From: an uncultured Bacilli bacterium
GTDB lineage: Bacteria; Bacillota_I; Bacilli_A; RF39; UBA660
Assembly (NCBI GenBank): GCA_910585915.1
Contig: CAJUGF010000007.1
Coordinates: 2,704-45,982 of the forward strand
DNA length: 43,279 bases
Direction of reading: 5' to 3'
The first letter of the stretch is position 1. Each line of letters starts with the position of its first letter. This document shows, piece after piece, positions 8,884-16,688 of this stretch. The position numbers and the translations under genes are program-made. The notes beneath the pieces were generated by a model. The model was not told the DNA's origin and ran no database searches. It was given only the letters and a program-made list of their open reading frames with translations.

Positions 8884-9082
8884 CTTTTAAAAATAAAATA
8901 GTATTAAAAGACATAATTAGTATTATACAATAAAATCAAAAAAAGAATTAAAAGCAAGGCGCATAATAATGCAACACTATAACATTGATAAAGACATATA
9001 AATAATCTATATATATTTTCACAGAGAAAGAAAGGAAAAACTCAAAAACCAAAACAAAATATTTATAATAAACTTTTAAGAT
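8884..9082. other. AT-rich intergenic region without a recognisable gene
   Basis: No convincing reading frame. A TATAAT on the minus strand (8922-8927) is a possible start signal for the nucleotidyltransferase gene. Otherwise nothing distinct is seen. Confidence 0.4.
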
Positions 9083-9106
9083 AAAAAAAATCTATTTTTA
9101 AATAGA
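9083..9106 (-). terminator. Rho-independent terminator
   Basis: Short stem TCTATT/AATAGA (9091-9096, 9101-9106) followed on the minus strand by eight T (9083-9090), 11 nt past the stop of the 237-residue gene. Confidence 0.7.
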
Positions 9107-9116
9107 ATTGTCAGCT

Positions 9117-9830
9117 CTAAAAATCTTTTTTTCGTGTTAAAGAAGATTTATTTTCTTCCAAATATTGTTGTACTAATTGAACCTCTTCATCACTATAATA
9201 TTTTCTAAGCCTTTGATGTAATTTTCCCATTTGATAATAAGCGTAATACAATTTCCAATGGTAACCCAAATCATAATAAACACTTTCCTGACGATTTAAT
9301 TCTTGTAATGCAATCTTATCATTTACTTTTACTGTTCGAAATTCTTTATTATCATGTTCTAGACTTTTTTCTATTTCCAACTGATGTAATTTTTCTCGTT
9401 TTAATAACAATTGTCCCTTTAAAAATTCAAGTTCACTAGAAACACCTACTTCTTCTTTTTGTTTCTTTTTTCTGCATTTAAAACTATCAAATTCCATAGC
9501 AATTCCTGCTACAATACCAAAAGAATATAATAAAAGTGTTAAAATTGACTGAAAATCAGTGGGAAAACCAATACAACCTATACTCCAAACAAAAAAAGAA
9601 GATATCGCCAAAGCCAAAGGAATACAATAAGGAAAGTAACGTTTCTTATTAAAAACTATAAGGTCATATTTTTTCTGATCTAATTCTTTAATCCTTTTTT
9701 CAATAGTTTCAATCAAGTTTTCTTCCACTAAAAAATCATCCAAACGATCATGATAATGAGTCAAAGTACGATTATTCTTCTCATCAATCAAAACAGCCTT
9801 ACCATCAACATAAATATATTCTTTAAACAT
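9117..9830 (-). CDS. Uncharacterised two-helix membrane protein with coiled coils
   Basis: Not recognised. It has 237 residues from ATG 9828-9830. The frame is open for 44 more codons upstream, but GGAGGTG lies 5 nt before this ATG and a promoter sits inside the longer frame, so the shorter form is chosen. The layout is a cytoplasmic charged helix (about 25-60), two membrane helices with a short loop (about 68-115), then a long Lys/Glu-rich helical tail that is probably coiled coil (about 125-235). No enzymatic motif is seen. It is monocistronic, with its own promoter and terminator. Confidence 0.72.
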   Translation of the reverse strand: MFKEYIYVDGKAVLIDEKNNRTLTHYHDRLDDFLVEENLIETIEKRIKELDQKKYDLIVFNKKRYFPYCIPLALAISSFFVWSIGCIGFPTDFQSILTLLLYSFGIVAGIAMEFDSFKCRKKKQKEEVGVSSELEFLKGQLLLKREKLHQLEIEKSLEHDNKEFRTVKVNDKIALQELNRQESVYYDLGYHWKLYYAYYQMGKLHQRLRKYYSDEEVQLVQQYLEENKSSLTRKKDF

Positions 9831-9855
9831 ACTTACACCTCCAAAAATTTCAAAT

Positions 9856-9883
9856 ATTATAACACTCGACAAAAAAAAGTAAA
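9856..9883 (-). promoter_or_regulatory. Promoter of the 237-residue membrane protein gene
   Basis: Minus strand TTTACT (9878-9883), 16-nt spacer, extended -10 TGTTATAAT (TATAAT at 9856-9861). It is 26 nt upstream of the ATG at 9830. Confidence 0.65.
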
Positions 9884-9944
9884 GCAATATCTTAAAACCA
9901 CAAAACATTTGTGATAAATTGTATATTAATGAAGGAAACTTCAT

Positions 9945-9986
9945 AAAATAAAAAAGAAGCATTCAATATTCCGAGTATTGAGTGCT
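9945..9986 (-). terminator. Strong terminator ending a short minus-strand transcript
   Basis: Ten-base arms GCATTCAATA (9959-9968) and TATTGAGTGC (9976-9985), with one G-U pair. On the minus strand it is followed by TTCTTTTTTATTTTATG. It would end the transcript of the small-peptide locus at 10033-10115. Confidence 0.75.
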
Positions 9987-10006
9987 ACCATATTAATTTA
10001 CACCTT

Positions 10007-10034
10007 AATTCAATCGATGAATTGGGTTTTTTTT
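10007..10034 (+). terminator. Possible plus-strand terminator facing the small-peptide gene
   Basis: AATTCA-ATCGA-TGAATT stem (10007-10023) then GGG and eight T on the plus strand. No plus-strand gene is seen before it, so if real it may end an antisense RNA. The stem is weak. Confidence 0.35.
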
Positions 10035-10115
10035 ATTTTAGAATTACAAAAAGTAATACTATAAGTAAAAAGATGATTATGATTAAAGATAAGATAATAA
10101 ATCTTTCTTACTCAT
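10033..10115 (-). pseudogene. Small hydrophobic peptide gene, frameshifted
   Basis: A strong AGGAGGTG site precedes ATG 10113-10115 on the minus strand. The direct frame is only MSKKDLLSYL. One base more in the early A-run would give MSKK followed by RFIILSLIIIIFLLIVLLF and VILK, a 27-residue single-helix membrane peptide with a basic start, ending at TAA 10033-10035. The strong terminator at 9945-9986 follows. The design (excellent ribosome site, tiny membrane peptide, own terminator) resembles type I toxins or small membrane regulators. Which base count is true cannot be known from one sequence. Confidence 0.45.
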
Positions 10116-10220
10116 ATTGCATCACCTCCTAACCATTTTAAAATTAAGAGGCATCACAAAACTTATGAAATATTCCAAAGAAATCATAACACAAATTTCC
10201 ATTCGCATGTATAAACTCTT

Positions 10221-11018
10221 TTAACCAAAGAAAATAGAAAGAATAAATCCAATCATGAAACATAGGAAAACAGAAAAAAATATACTCATAGTTACATGAA
10301 AAATAACCAGCATAAATAAATAAACAATACTACTCCATAAAAGACCATAAATAAAAATCAAAAACCGATTTTTGTTTTTCTGAAAACAAAATTCCACCAA
10401 ACGACTCACAAGAACAATACCTAAAATTACTCCCATTCCAAACAAAAAAGTAAAAAAGATATGTTCTAGTGGATTGGAAAACAAATGAAGAACAAAAGAA
10501 TAACTACCAAGCATCAAGAAAAGTGCTGTTCCACTAACACCAGGAATAATCATCGTCGTTGCATCCAAAAAACCTAAAAGAAAAATATATAAGCAAGAAA
10601 GAAAACTGAATGTTGGAACAAATTCAGTTGTGATAGAAAAAAAAGAAAAAGTCATTGGTAAGCAAAAACCTAAAATAAGAACTAAAACATCAATCTTATT
10701 AGTATAATGAAAGCTTTTACGAAAATTTGGTACCGTTCCTACAATTAAACCTAAAAATAAAAACATCGTAAACACATAATAATGACTCAGAAAAAAACTA
10801 ATCACATGACTAAACAAAAAAACAGCAACCAATACTCCACATCCGATGGGAAAAAGATAAGAAACACTTCCTTTAAAATCTTCCTTTATATGATTAATAG
10901 AATAAATTGCTTTTTCATAAATTCCCAATAGTGCAGCAATTAAAGAACCAGACACTCCAGGAATTATTTTCCCAATTCCAACTAAAATTCCCTTAAAAAA
11001 AAGAAATAGACGTTTCAT
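10221..11018 (-). CDS. popT: DUF368 family polyprenyl-phosphate translocase (PopT)
   Basis: A 265-residue polytopic membrane protein with about eight helices and the family's two inverted-repeat motifs, KIIPGVSGS (about 17-25) and MIIPGVSGT (about 156-164). DUF368 proteins recycle undecaprenyl phosphate, the lipid carrier for wall precursors, from the outer to the inner leaflet. Length and motifs are as usual for the family. GAAGGTGA precedes the ATG. It follows the cardiolipin synthase gene with a 53-nt gap and may be co-transcribed, giving a lipid-metabolism pair. The symbol follows the characterised family members; orthology is assumed. Confidence 0.88.
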   Translation of the reverse strand: MKRLFLFFKGILVGIGKIIPGVSGSLIAALLGIYEKAIYSINHIKEDFKGSVSYLFPIGCGVLVAVFLFSHVISFFLSHYYVFTMFLFLGLIVGTVPNFRKSFHYTNKIDVLVLILGFCLPMTFSFFSITTEFVPTFSFLSCLYIFLLGFLDATTMIIPGVSGTALFLMLGSYSFVLHLFSNPLEHIFFTFLFGMGVILGIVLVSRLVEFCFQKNKNRFLIFIYGLLWSSIVYLFMLVIFHVTMSIFFSVFLCFMIGFILSIFFG

Positions 11019-11071
11019 GAAATCACCTTCATAAAAAATCTATTCCAAAATATTGCCTATTATCAAAAAAA

Positions 11072-12640
11072 CTACAAAAGAGGTGCAAATACCCGAAGAA
11101 TTTTACCTAAAATGGTTTTCCAAACAGGAAACTTCTTTAAAGATGCAAGTGTTACTGGACAACAATCAAGTAACGTCTTTTGATAATCCTTTTCCATCTC
11201 TAATATCTCTTTATCTTGATACAAATAAACTCCATTTTCAAAATGTAGATACAAACTACGAAAATCTAAATTAATAGTTCCAATAATTGCTTGTGCATCA
11301 TCAGAAAGAAACATCTTGGCATGTGGAAACCCTGGAGTATACTCATAAATTTTAACTCCTGCCTCTAATAAAGCCTTATAATAAGTTCTTCCAATCAAAT
11401 AAATCATTTTTTTATCAGGAATTCCTGGCATAATAATTTTAACATCAATTCCAGAACGAGCAGTATTACAAAGAGTCTCTAACATATGATAATCAATAAT
11501 CAAATAAGGAGTAATAATGTGAACATATTTTTGAGCTGTTTGTAACATATGCATATAGCTAAATTCTCCAACCGCATACGAATCAAGAGGATTATCCCCA
11601 AATGGTAAAACAAAACTAGAACTCTTAACAGATTCAATTGAATTCAAAAAAGGTTTATAAGAAACAGGAAAACGATCCGTTGCATTCCAGTTTTCCAAAA
11701 ATAATAACACAAAGCTTCGAACAGCCTCTCCAGTAACCCGAATTGCCGTATCCTTCCAAACCCCAAAACGAGAAATCCGATTAATATATTCATCTGCTAA
11801 ATTAAGTCCCCCAGTGTATGCAATTTCTCCATCTACTACCATAATTTTTCTATGATCTCGATTATTATAATGTGTAGAAATAATAGGTACAACAGGATTA
11901 AACACTTTCGTATGAATACCAAAACTCTCTAACATATTAGGATAATCTCTTGGTAAAAGAAGAAAAGAACAAGTACCATCATACATAAAATATACCGAAA
12001 CTCCCTGACTTGCTTTTTCCTTTAAAATTTCTAAAATAGAATTCCAGAACTCCCCTTTTGCAACAATAAAATACTCTAAAAAGATATATTCTTTCGCTTG
12101 TCTCAAATCATTTAAAAAATCATCTAACATTTCTTCACCAAAGGGATAATAATGCACCTTAGAATTTTGATAAATAGGATAACCACTTACCTCGTTCATA
12201 TAAGTGACATAATTTGAAATCAAAGCATTTTCTTTTTTTAATTTTGCAAGAACATTGGAATCCTGATTTAAATAAAATATTTGTTCCTTTCGAATTTGCT
12301 GATATCGTTTTGCAAATGCTTGGACACCAATTTGTAATTTCACAAAAAGATAAATATAAACTCCTAGAGTAGGAAATAACAATATCAAAATAATCCAAGA
12401 TATTTGAAAAGATGGATTCGTAGTACGATTAATAATCCAAATAATCAAAGCAAAACCAAGTAGCGCAGTACCACCAAAAATCCAAATTAAATAATGATTT
12501 AAAAAGATATAACAAAAAACAATAAATGCTACTTGAATTCCTAATGATAAGAAAGCAAGCGTAAACCTACTAAATAAAACCTTAAATGGCAACGTGAATA
12601 AAACAGATATAAAATTACTCTTTACTTGACTGCTCTTCAT
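11072..12640 (-). CDS. cls: Cardiolipin synthase (two HKD motifs)
   Basis: A phospholipase-D-superfamily enzyme of 522 residues that joins two phosphatidylglycerol molecules into cardiolipin at the membrane. Two to three N-terminal membrane helices (about 15-105) precede two PLD domains. The first HKD is HRKIMVVDG (His about 263) followed by TGGLN. The second is HAKMFLSDD (His about 440) followed by IGTINLD. Both have the expected H-x-K-x4-D spacing. The frame is open to a TTG at 12658, but ATG 12638-12640, preceded by GGAAAG, is the likelier start. It overlaps the upstream HdeD-like gene by 26 nt, so the two form an operon. Confidence 0.93.
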   Translation of the reverse strand: MKSSQVKSNFISVLFTLPFKVLFSRFTLAFLSLGIQVAFIVFCYIFLNHYLIWIFGGTALLGFALIIWIINRTTNPSFQISWIILILLFPTLGVYIYLFVKLQIGVQAFAKRYQQIRKEQIFYLNQDSNVLAKLKKENALISNYVTYMNEVSGYPIYQNSKVHYYPFGEEMLDDFLNDLRQAKEYIFLEYFIVAKGEFWNSILEILKEKASQGVSVYFMYDGTCSFLLLPRDYPNMLESFGIHTKVFNPVVPIISTHYNNRDHRKIMVVDGEIAYTGGLNLADEYINRISRFGVWKDTAIRVTGEAVRSFVLLFLENWNATDRFPVSYKPFLNSIESVKSSSFVLPFGDNPLDSYAVGEFSYMHMLQTAQKYVHIITPYLIIDYHMLETLCNTARSGIDVKIIMPGIPDKKMIYLIGRTYYKALLEAGVKIYEYTPGFPHAKMFLSDDAQAIIGTINLDFRSLYLHFENGVYLYQDKEILEMEKDYQKTLLDCCPVTLASLKKFPVWKTILGKILRVFAPLL

Positions 12641-13208
12641 TTTTCTTTCCACTTCCAACTAACATCGCCATACCTTGAATGACATGAATCACTTCTGAAA
12701 TGATCACACAATAAGCAATAACTTTTGTAAGTGCAACCTTTCCATCCATTGGATTTAAAATAATCACAAGGCCAAGAATAATACCAAGAACACTAAAAAT
12801 TAATAAATAATTCCACAAAGAACTCTTTTTTTCTGCTCCAAAATTCAAACAAACTTGAAATCGACTAGCATTTTTATAAATCATCGAAGCTCCAAGTAAA
12901 TAAGTTAACATCGTTGCGAGTATTTCACTGCGAAGAATTCCAATAATTCCAAAAAAGAAATAAACAAGTCCATAAAAGGCATCACGACTATAACCTTTCC
13001 GTCCATCTTCCAAACGAAAAAAACGAACAAATTCTAAACACCCAAAAATAAGAGCAAGATATCCGACTACTAACACAAGGGTACTAATAATATCCCCTTC
13101 TTTAAAAAGTAAAATAAAAGCAAAAATAATCAATAAAGCCGAAATCAAAAATGAAAACCATAAATTTTTTCTAATACTTTCTTTTTGTAAATATTCTTGA
13201 AACATCAT
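12615..13208 (-). CDS. HdeD/DUF308-like membrane protein
   Basis: A 197-residue protein with about six membrane helices arranged as short paired segments, with a few charged residues between them (LEDGRKGYSRDAFYG). This is the layout of the DUF308/HdeD family, small polytopic proteins tied to acid or envelope stress. AGAGGAAG precedes tandem ATG codons at 13208 and 13205. It has its own sigma-A promoter (13227-13255), and its 3' end overlaps the cardiolipin synthase gene. A direct function cannot be given. Confidence 0.7.
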   Translation of the reverse strand: MMFQEYLQKESIRKNLWFSFLISALLIIFAFILLFKEGDIISTLVLVVGYLALIFGCLEFVRFFRLEDGRKGYSRDAFYGLVYFFFGIIGILRSEILATMLTYLLGASMIYKNASRFQVCLNFGAEKKSSLWNYLLIFSVLGIILGLVIILNPMDGKVALTKVIAYCVIISEVIHVIQGMAMLVGSGKKNEEQSSKE

Positions 13209-13226
13209 AACACTTCCTCTAAAATC

Positions 13227-13255
13227 ATTGTAGCATTGGAATCAAACTTTGTAAA
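13227..13255 (-). promoter_or_regulatory. Promoter for the hdeD-like/cls operon
   Basis: Minus strand TTTACA (13250-13255), 17-nt spacer, TACAAT (13227-13232). Good sigma-A match, 18 nt before the ATG. Confidence 0.7.
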
Positions 13256-13259
13256 TCAA

Positions 13260-13280
13260 GAAAAAAAGAGCTTACGCTCT
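13260..13280 (-). terminator. Terminator of hsp20
   Basis: AGAGC-TTAC-GCTCT (13267-13280), followed on the minus strand by seven T. It overlaps the hsp20 stop codon by two bases. Confidence 0.88.
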
Positions 13281-13668
13281 ATTGAATTTCAATAAATTTC
13301 TTTTGATCTTTTTCAGCTTGTTTTGGTAATTCTAATTTCAAAGTTCCTTGAACAAATTCTGCTTTAATATGTTCCTCATCAACTTCTCCAAGATAAAAAC
13401 TTCTTGAATATTTTCCATATACTCTCTCACGACGAATATACTTTTTATCATCATGCTCCTCATGATTCTCATTTTTTTCAGCAGTAATCACTAAATTACC
13501 ATTATTACATTCAATTTTAATTTCATTCTTTGAAAATCCAGGAATATCCATTTCAATGAAATACTTATTATCTTTTTCATAAATATCACATTTCATCTTA
13601 GTAACATCCCCTTCCATAAAATTATCAAACAAATCATCTAAATAAAACTTTCTAGGTATAATATTCAT
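13279..13668 (-). CDS. hsp20: Small heat-shock protein, Hsp20/alpha-crystallin family
   Basis: A 129-residue ATP-independent holdase chaperone in the cytoplasm. The N-terminus is short (FYLDDLFDNFM). An alpha-crystallin beta sandwich (about 28-125) starts MKCDIYEKDNKYFIEMDIPG and ends with the conserved A-x-x-x-x-G-T-L segment (AEFVQGTLKLELPK). The frame is open to GTG 13686, but that codon sits at the ribosome site AAAGGAAAG, so ATG 13666-13668 is the start. A textbook sigma-A promoter and a near-perfect CIRCE element lie upstream. HrcA repression and heat induction are therefore expected. Confidence 0.95.
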   Translation of the reverse strand: MNIIPRKFYLDDLFDNFMEGDVTKMKCDIYEKDNKYFIEMDIPGFSKNEIKIECNNGNLVITAEKNENHEEHDDKKYIRRERVYGKYSRSFYLGEVDEEHIKAEFVQGTLKLELPKQAEKDQKKFIEIQ

Positions 13669-13692
13669 ACTTATCTTTCCTTTCACAAATTA

Positions 13693-13721
13693 ATCATAGC
13701 ACTATTTTTAGCACTTGTCAA
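13693..13721 (-). promoter_or_regulatory. Sigma-A promoter of hsp20
   Basis: Minus strand TTGACA (13716-13721), 17-nt spacer, TATGAT (13693-13698). Near-consensus; its -35 lies within the CIRCE element. Confidence 0.85.
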
Positions 13722-13734
13722 CAAAGAGTGCTAA
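13708..13734. promoter_or_regulatory. CIRCE element (HrcA operator)
   Basis: TTAGCACTT (13708-13716), 9-nt spacer, GAGTGCTAA (13726-13734). It matches the CIRCE consensus TTAGCACTC-N9-GAGTGCTAA at 17 of 18 arm positions. It covers the hsp20 -35 box and also the last codon and TAG stop of the upstream 832-residue gene. A further AGTGCTA half-site lies just downstream on the minus strand, in the promoter spacer. Confidence 0.92.
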
Positions 13735-16229
13735 AAAGATAATTTCTTTTGAAGACTAAGATCCTTAGAAATATGATATTCTTTCATAAGATTATCAATG
13801 AGAGAAAGAATTTGATCCTCAGATACTTTAAAATAGAAAGAAACTTTCTGAATAGATTCCCAAAAATCATTTCCACTATTTAGCTCTTTAGTAAGCATTT
13901 CCATAAGAGAAACAGAATCACTATCATGAAATAAAACATCATATGGGTTTGATAAATCATCTAAAGTATCTAACGAAACACCAGAACTCTTCTTTAATAA
14001 TCGAATACGTTTTACAATACAAAATTCAATATATTTCCTAAGAATCCCATAACAATATCTTTCCCACAATGGATTTTGATATACCATAAAATTTTTTTCT
14101 AATTCTTGTCCTGATTCCAAAAGATAAAGCAAAGCCCCCTGAATATCATCAATGGCTTCTTCCCCACAAGAATAAGCCATAGGATATTTCTTTCGAAGAC
14201 TACTAACAACAATTTTAGCTTTAGAAAGAATCATATCATAATTTTTTGTAAAAACAGAAGAACTTAATTTTCCTGATCCAAACCAAAGTTTGCCATAACT
14301 CTGTAAAATTGCCATATAATCTCTCAAATATAATTCTGCTTTTCTAACCGAAGGACTTAATAAATAATAAAATATGAAATCTTTTAAATCGACATGATGC
14401 ATTTGACATAAATAAATAAGTTCCTCTTGCGTATAATATCTTGCTTCTTTAAAATATAGTCTATAAATTCGCTCCATATTGGACTTCATATAAGAATTTG
14501 AAACACTCAAAGAATAATGATATTTTAAAGCTTCATTATAACGATGTAAATTAGTTCCCAAAATATCACTCAAAAAAGTTGAGAAAGTAAACCCCTTTCC
14601 ATATTGTAAATATAGATCGTCAATTTTTTGAGGAGATAATTTATGATAATAAAGTCCCATTGAATGAAATAACATCCGAAGTTTATTTTTTATATCTTCT
14701 GAAACATTACTATACTGATTTAAAATCATGTGAGGATTTTTACGGTCATAAGGATAATAATGTTCAAGAACATCACTAAAAAAAATTGTTCTAGTAGTGC
14801 TTTGTCCCAACATTTCATATAAGTCATCACAAGTTTTACAATCGATTGCTTGATTAAAAAATCCCATTTCTTGTATCATATTTTTACATTGATTAGCTTC
14901 TTCCAATGACAAACGATATCGTAAAAGAAGTATGGTAACTCGACTTCCACGCTTTGCAAAATCATAACTATCAGAAGTTAAAAGTAAAACACGAATGGCA
15001 AATTGGCGTTCTGATAAAAATGGTGCATATTCTTGATGTAAATCTTGTAACATCGAATAAGTAATCTTAACTCCACCATACCCTAAAGCAATAAGTCTTG
15101 ATTGAATCGCTTTGATTTCTTTTTTCGCAAGCTTCTTTAATATAACGGCATTCTTACCACCCTTCATTGCATAAAAACTTGATTTACTCATTTGCAAAAC
15201 AATTGTAGCAAATTCTATTTCTGTAATCTCTTGACTAAGCATTGGACCAAATCTTTGAAACAATTTAAAAAAAATAGAATAAGAAATAGATTTTTCTAAA
15301 TAATTCTCTTGAATCAAAATATTCCATAATTCTGAAAGTGCTGGATATGTTTTTTTAGGTTTTAAAACAGTTACCCGTTCTCCACGGCTACAAAGCCGTC
15401 TATAATCTTCACGAGATAAATGAAGTCCTCTATGGGCAAAATCAAATTCATCCAAAAAAGTATTTTGAAACATTTTATATAACAATTGAAATTTTTGATA
15501 ATCAATCATGGCTTCTTTATACCCATATTCCTCCAATTTTGACTCAATATCCACTATATTTTCCTTTTGAAATAATGGAATAGCAGTATGACTTCGTTTT
15601 AACTTTTTTATTTGCTCACTTGTAATATTCAAAACATCATGAAAAAAAACTTTTTGTGTAAATTCTTTTCCATAAGTTTGATATAACGATTCTAAACCTT
15701 CAAAATCTTTAATTAAAAAATTTTCATAACCATTCTGTTTCATTTGTTCTTGAATAGAAGGAATATCACCAACATTTTGTAAAATCCACACTTTACTTCC
15801 TGAACGACATTTTCGATACATTCCAGGTGTTAACTTCAAAACACGAATCGCAAAAGTTTTCATTGTTAACCCATCCCCATAAACAGAATATAAATGCTCT
15901 AATTGTTTCAAATCAATCTGATTCATTGCATAACCATCCTGAATAAGACGACTCATCAAGCAATCAATTTCTTCATTACTTAAACGATCTCGAATCATTA
16001 GTACTGTTACATCATGCTTCAAATACTTTGCATTACAATAAGTATCCCATTTAATCTCTAAAACGAAAGTTACAAAATCTTGGAATGTCAAACTATCATT
16101 AAAAGTTTCATACAATGTTTCTACTTCACTATATGGAACCGATTTATTACAATACCCAGCGTTCTTTAGCTTCTGTTTCACTTGCTTAAGATACACTTCA
16201 AAAGTTTCTACCTGTTTAATTTCTTCCAT
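13731..16229 (-). CDS. Eight-repeat protein with a sigma-factor-like C-terminal domain
   Basis: Not a family I can name. It has 832 residues. Eight degenerate repeats of 68-74 residues run from about 14 to 570. Each has a (K/Q)xxGY-like turn (at about 25, 99, 167, 236, 309, 383, 455 and 525), then LYxxYG, an FAxxVLxLT-like helix and a basic KRGSRVTIL-like end. After about residue 655 the sequence changes: EAIDDIQGALLYLLESG, NPLWERYCYGILRKYI and VSLDTLDDLSNPYD recall sigma-70 region 2 and the linker to region 4. A helical tail (SVSLMEMLTKEL to the end) could be a region-4-like remnant. GAGGGG precedes the ATG. No signal peptide or membrane segment. Role unknown; transcription-related is an inference. 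Confidence 0.7.
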   Translation of the reverse strand: MEEIKQVETFEVYLKQVKQKLKNAGYCNKSVPYSEVETLYETFNDSLTFQDFVTFVLEIKWDTYCNAKYLKHDVTVLMIRDRLSNEEIDCLMSRLIQDGYAMNQIDLKQLEHLYSVYGDGLTMKTFAIRVLKLTPGMYRKCRSGSKVWILQNVGDIPSIQEQMKQNGYENFLIKDFEGLESLYQTYGKEFTQKVFFHDVLNITSEQIKKLKRSHTAIPLFQKENIVDIESKLEEYGYKEAMIDYQKFQLLYKMFQNTFLDEFDFAHRGLHLSREDYRRLCSRGERVTVLKPKKTYPALSELWNILIQENYLEKSISYSIFFKLFQRFGPMLSQEITEIEFATIVLQMSKSSFYAMKGGKNAVILKKLAKKEIKAIQSRLIALGYGGVKITYSMLQDLHQEYAPFLSERQFAIRVLLLTSDSYDFAKRGSRVTILLLRYRLSLEEANQCKNMIQEMGFFNQAIDCKTCDDLYEMLGQSTTRTIFFSDVLEHYYPYDRKNPHMILNQYSNVSEDIKNKLRMLFHSMGLYYHKLSPQKIDDLYLQYGKGFTFSTFLSDILGTNLHRYNEALKYHYSLSVSNSYMKSNMERIYRLYFKEARYYTQEELIYLCQMHHVDLKDFIFYYLLSPSVRKAELYLRDYMAILQSYGKLWFGSGKLSSSVFTKNYDMILSKAKIVVSSLRKKYPMAYSCGEEAIDDIQGALLYLLESGQELEKNFMVYQNPLWERYCYGILRKYIEFCIVKRIRLLKKSSGVSLDTLDDLSNPYDVLFHDSDSVSLMEMLTKELNSGNDFWESIQKVSFYFKVSEDQILSLIDNLMKEYHISKDLSLQKKLSF

Positions 16230-16259
16230 AAAAAAATACCCCTCTTGAAAATAAGGGAT

Positions 16260-16287
16260 ATTATATCACTTTTTGAAAAATATTCAA
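16260..16287 (-). promoter_or_regulatory. Promoter of the 832-residue protein gene
   Basis: Minus strand TTGAAT (16282-16287), 16-nt spacer, TATAAT (16260-16265), 31 nt before the ATG. Confidence 0.6.
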
Positions 16288-16290
16288 AAC

Positions 16291-16664
16291 TTAAATATTT
16301 AATTGCAATTTTCGTGAATAATTAGGAAGATACTCATGAATAATTTCAGAATTTATTTCATCCTTTTTAATAAGTTCACCACTTGGTAAAATAACGTTAC
16401 CTTCCGTAAACAATTCAATATATTCATTTTTATATTCTCTATTCATGGCATGTGCAATGCTAGTCATTGATTTATCCATGACTGCATACAAATAATGATT
16501 TCTTATTTCATAATCAGAGGTTGACAGAAATTGTTGATATTCAAAATCAAAATAAACCTTTGATAATATTGAGATTTGAAATTCATCTTAAGTCGGATAA
16601 AAAGAATCTAAATCCTTTATTTCATTTGCAAAATCAACTCTTCTTTATGAACTAATAACGACAT
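16291..16664 (-). pseudogene. Decayed gene of unknown family
   Basis: The 66-codon frame at 16291-16491 (MYAVMDKSMTSIAHAMNREY...) is the intact tail of a longer gene. The same frame can be followed upstream through DYEIRNHYLYAVM, then VYFDFEYQQFLS, to an in-frame TAA after DSFYPT. A shift of frame near 16630 leads to an ATG at 16662-16664 (MSLLVHKEEL). The N-terminal half thus carries at least one nonsense and one frameshift mutation. No family was recognised. It is probably not expressed as a full protein. Confidence 0.5.
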
Positions 16665-16688
16665 ATCATAAATCAAAAAAAGAAACTT

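Noticed and set aside
11053..11274. Plus-strand frame antisense to the cardiolipin synthase gene end
   Set aside because: It overlaps a strong PLD-family coding region and shows no motif. Treated as a shadow.
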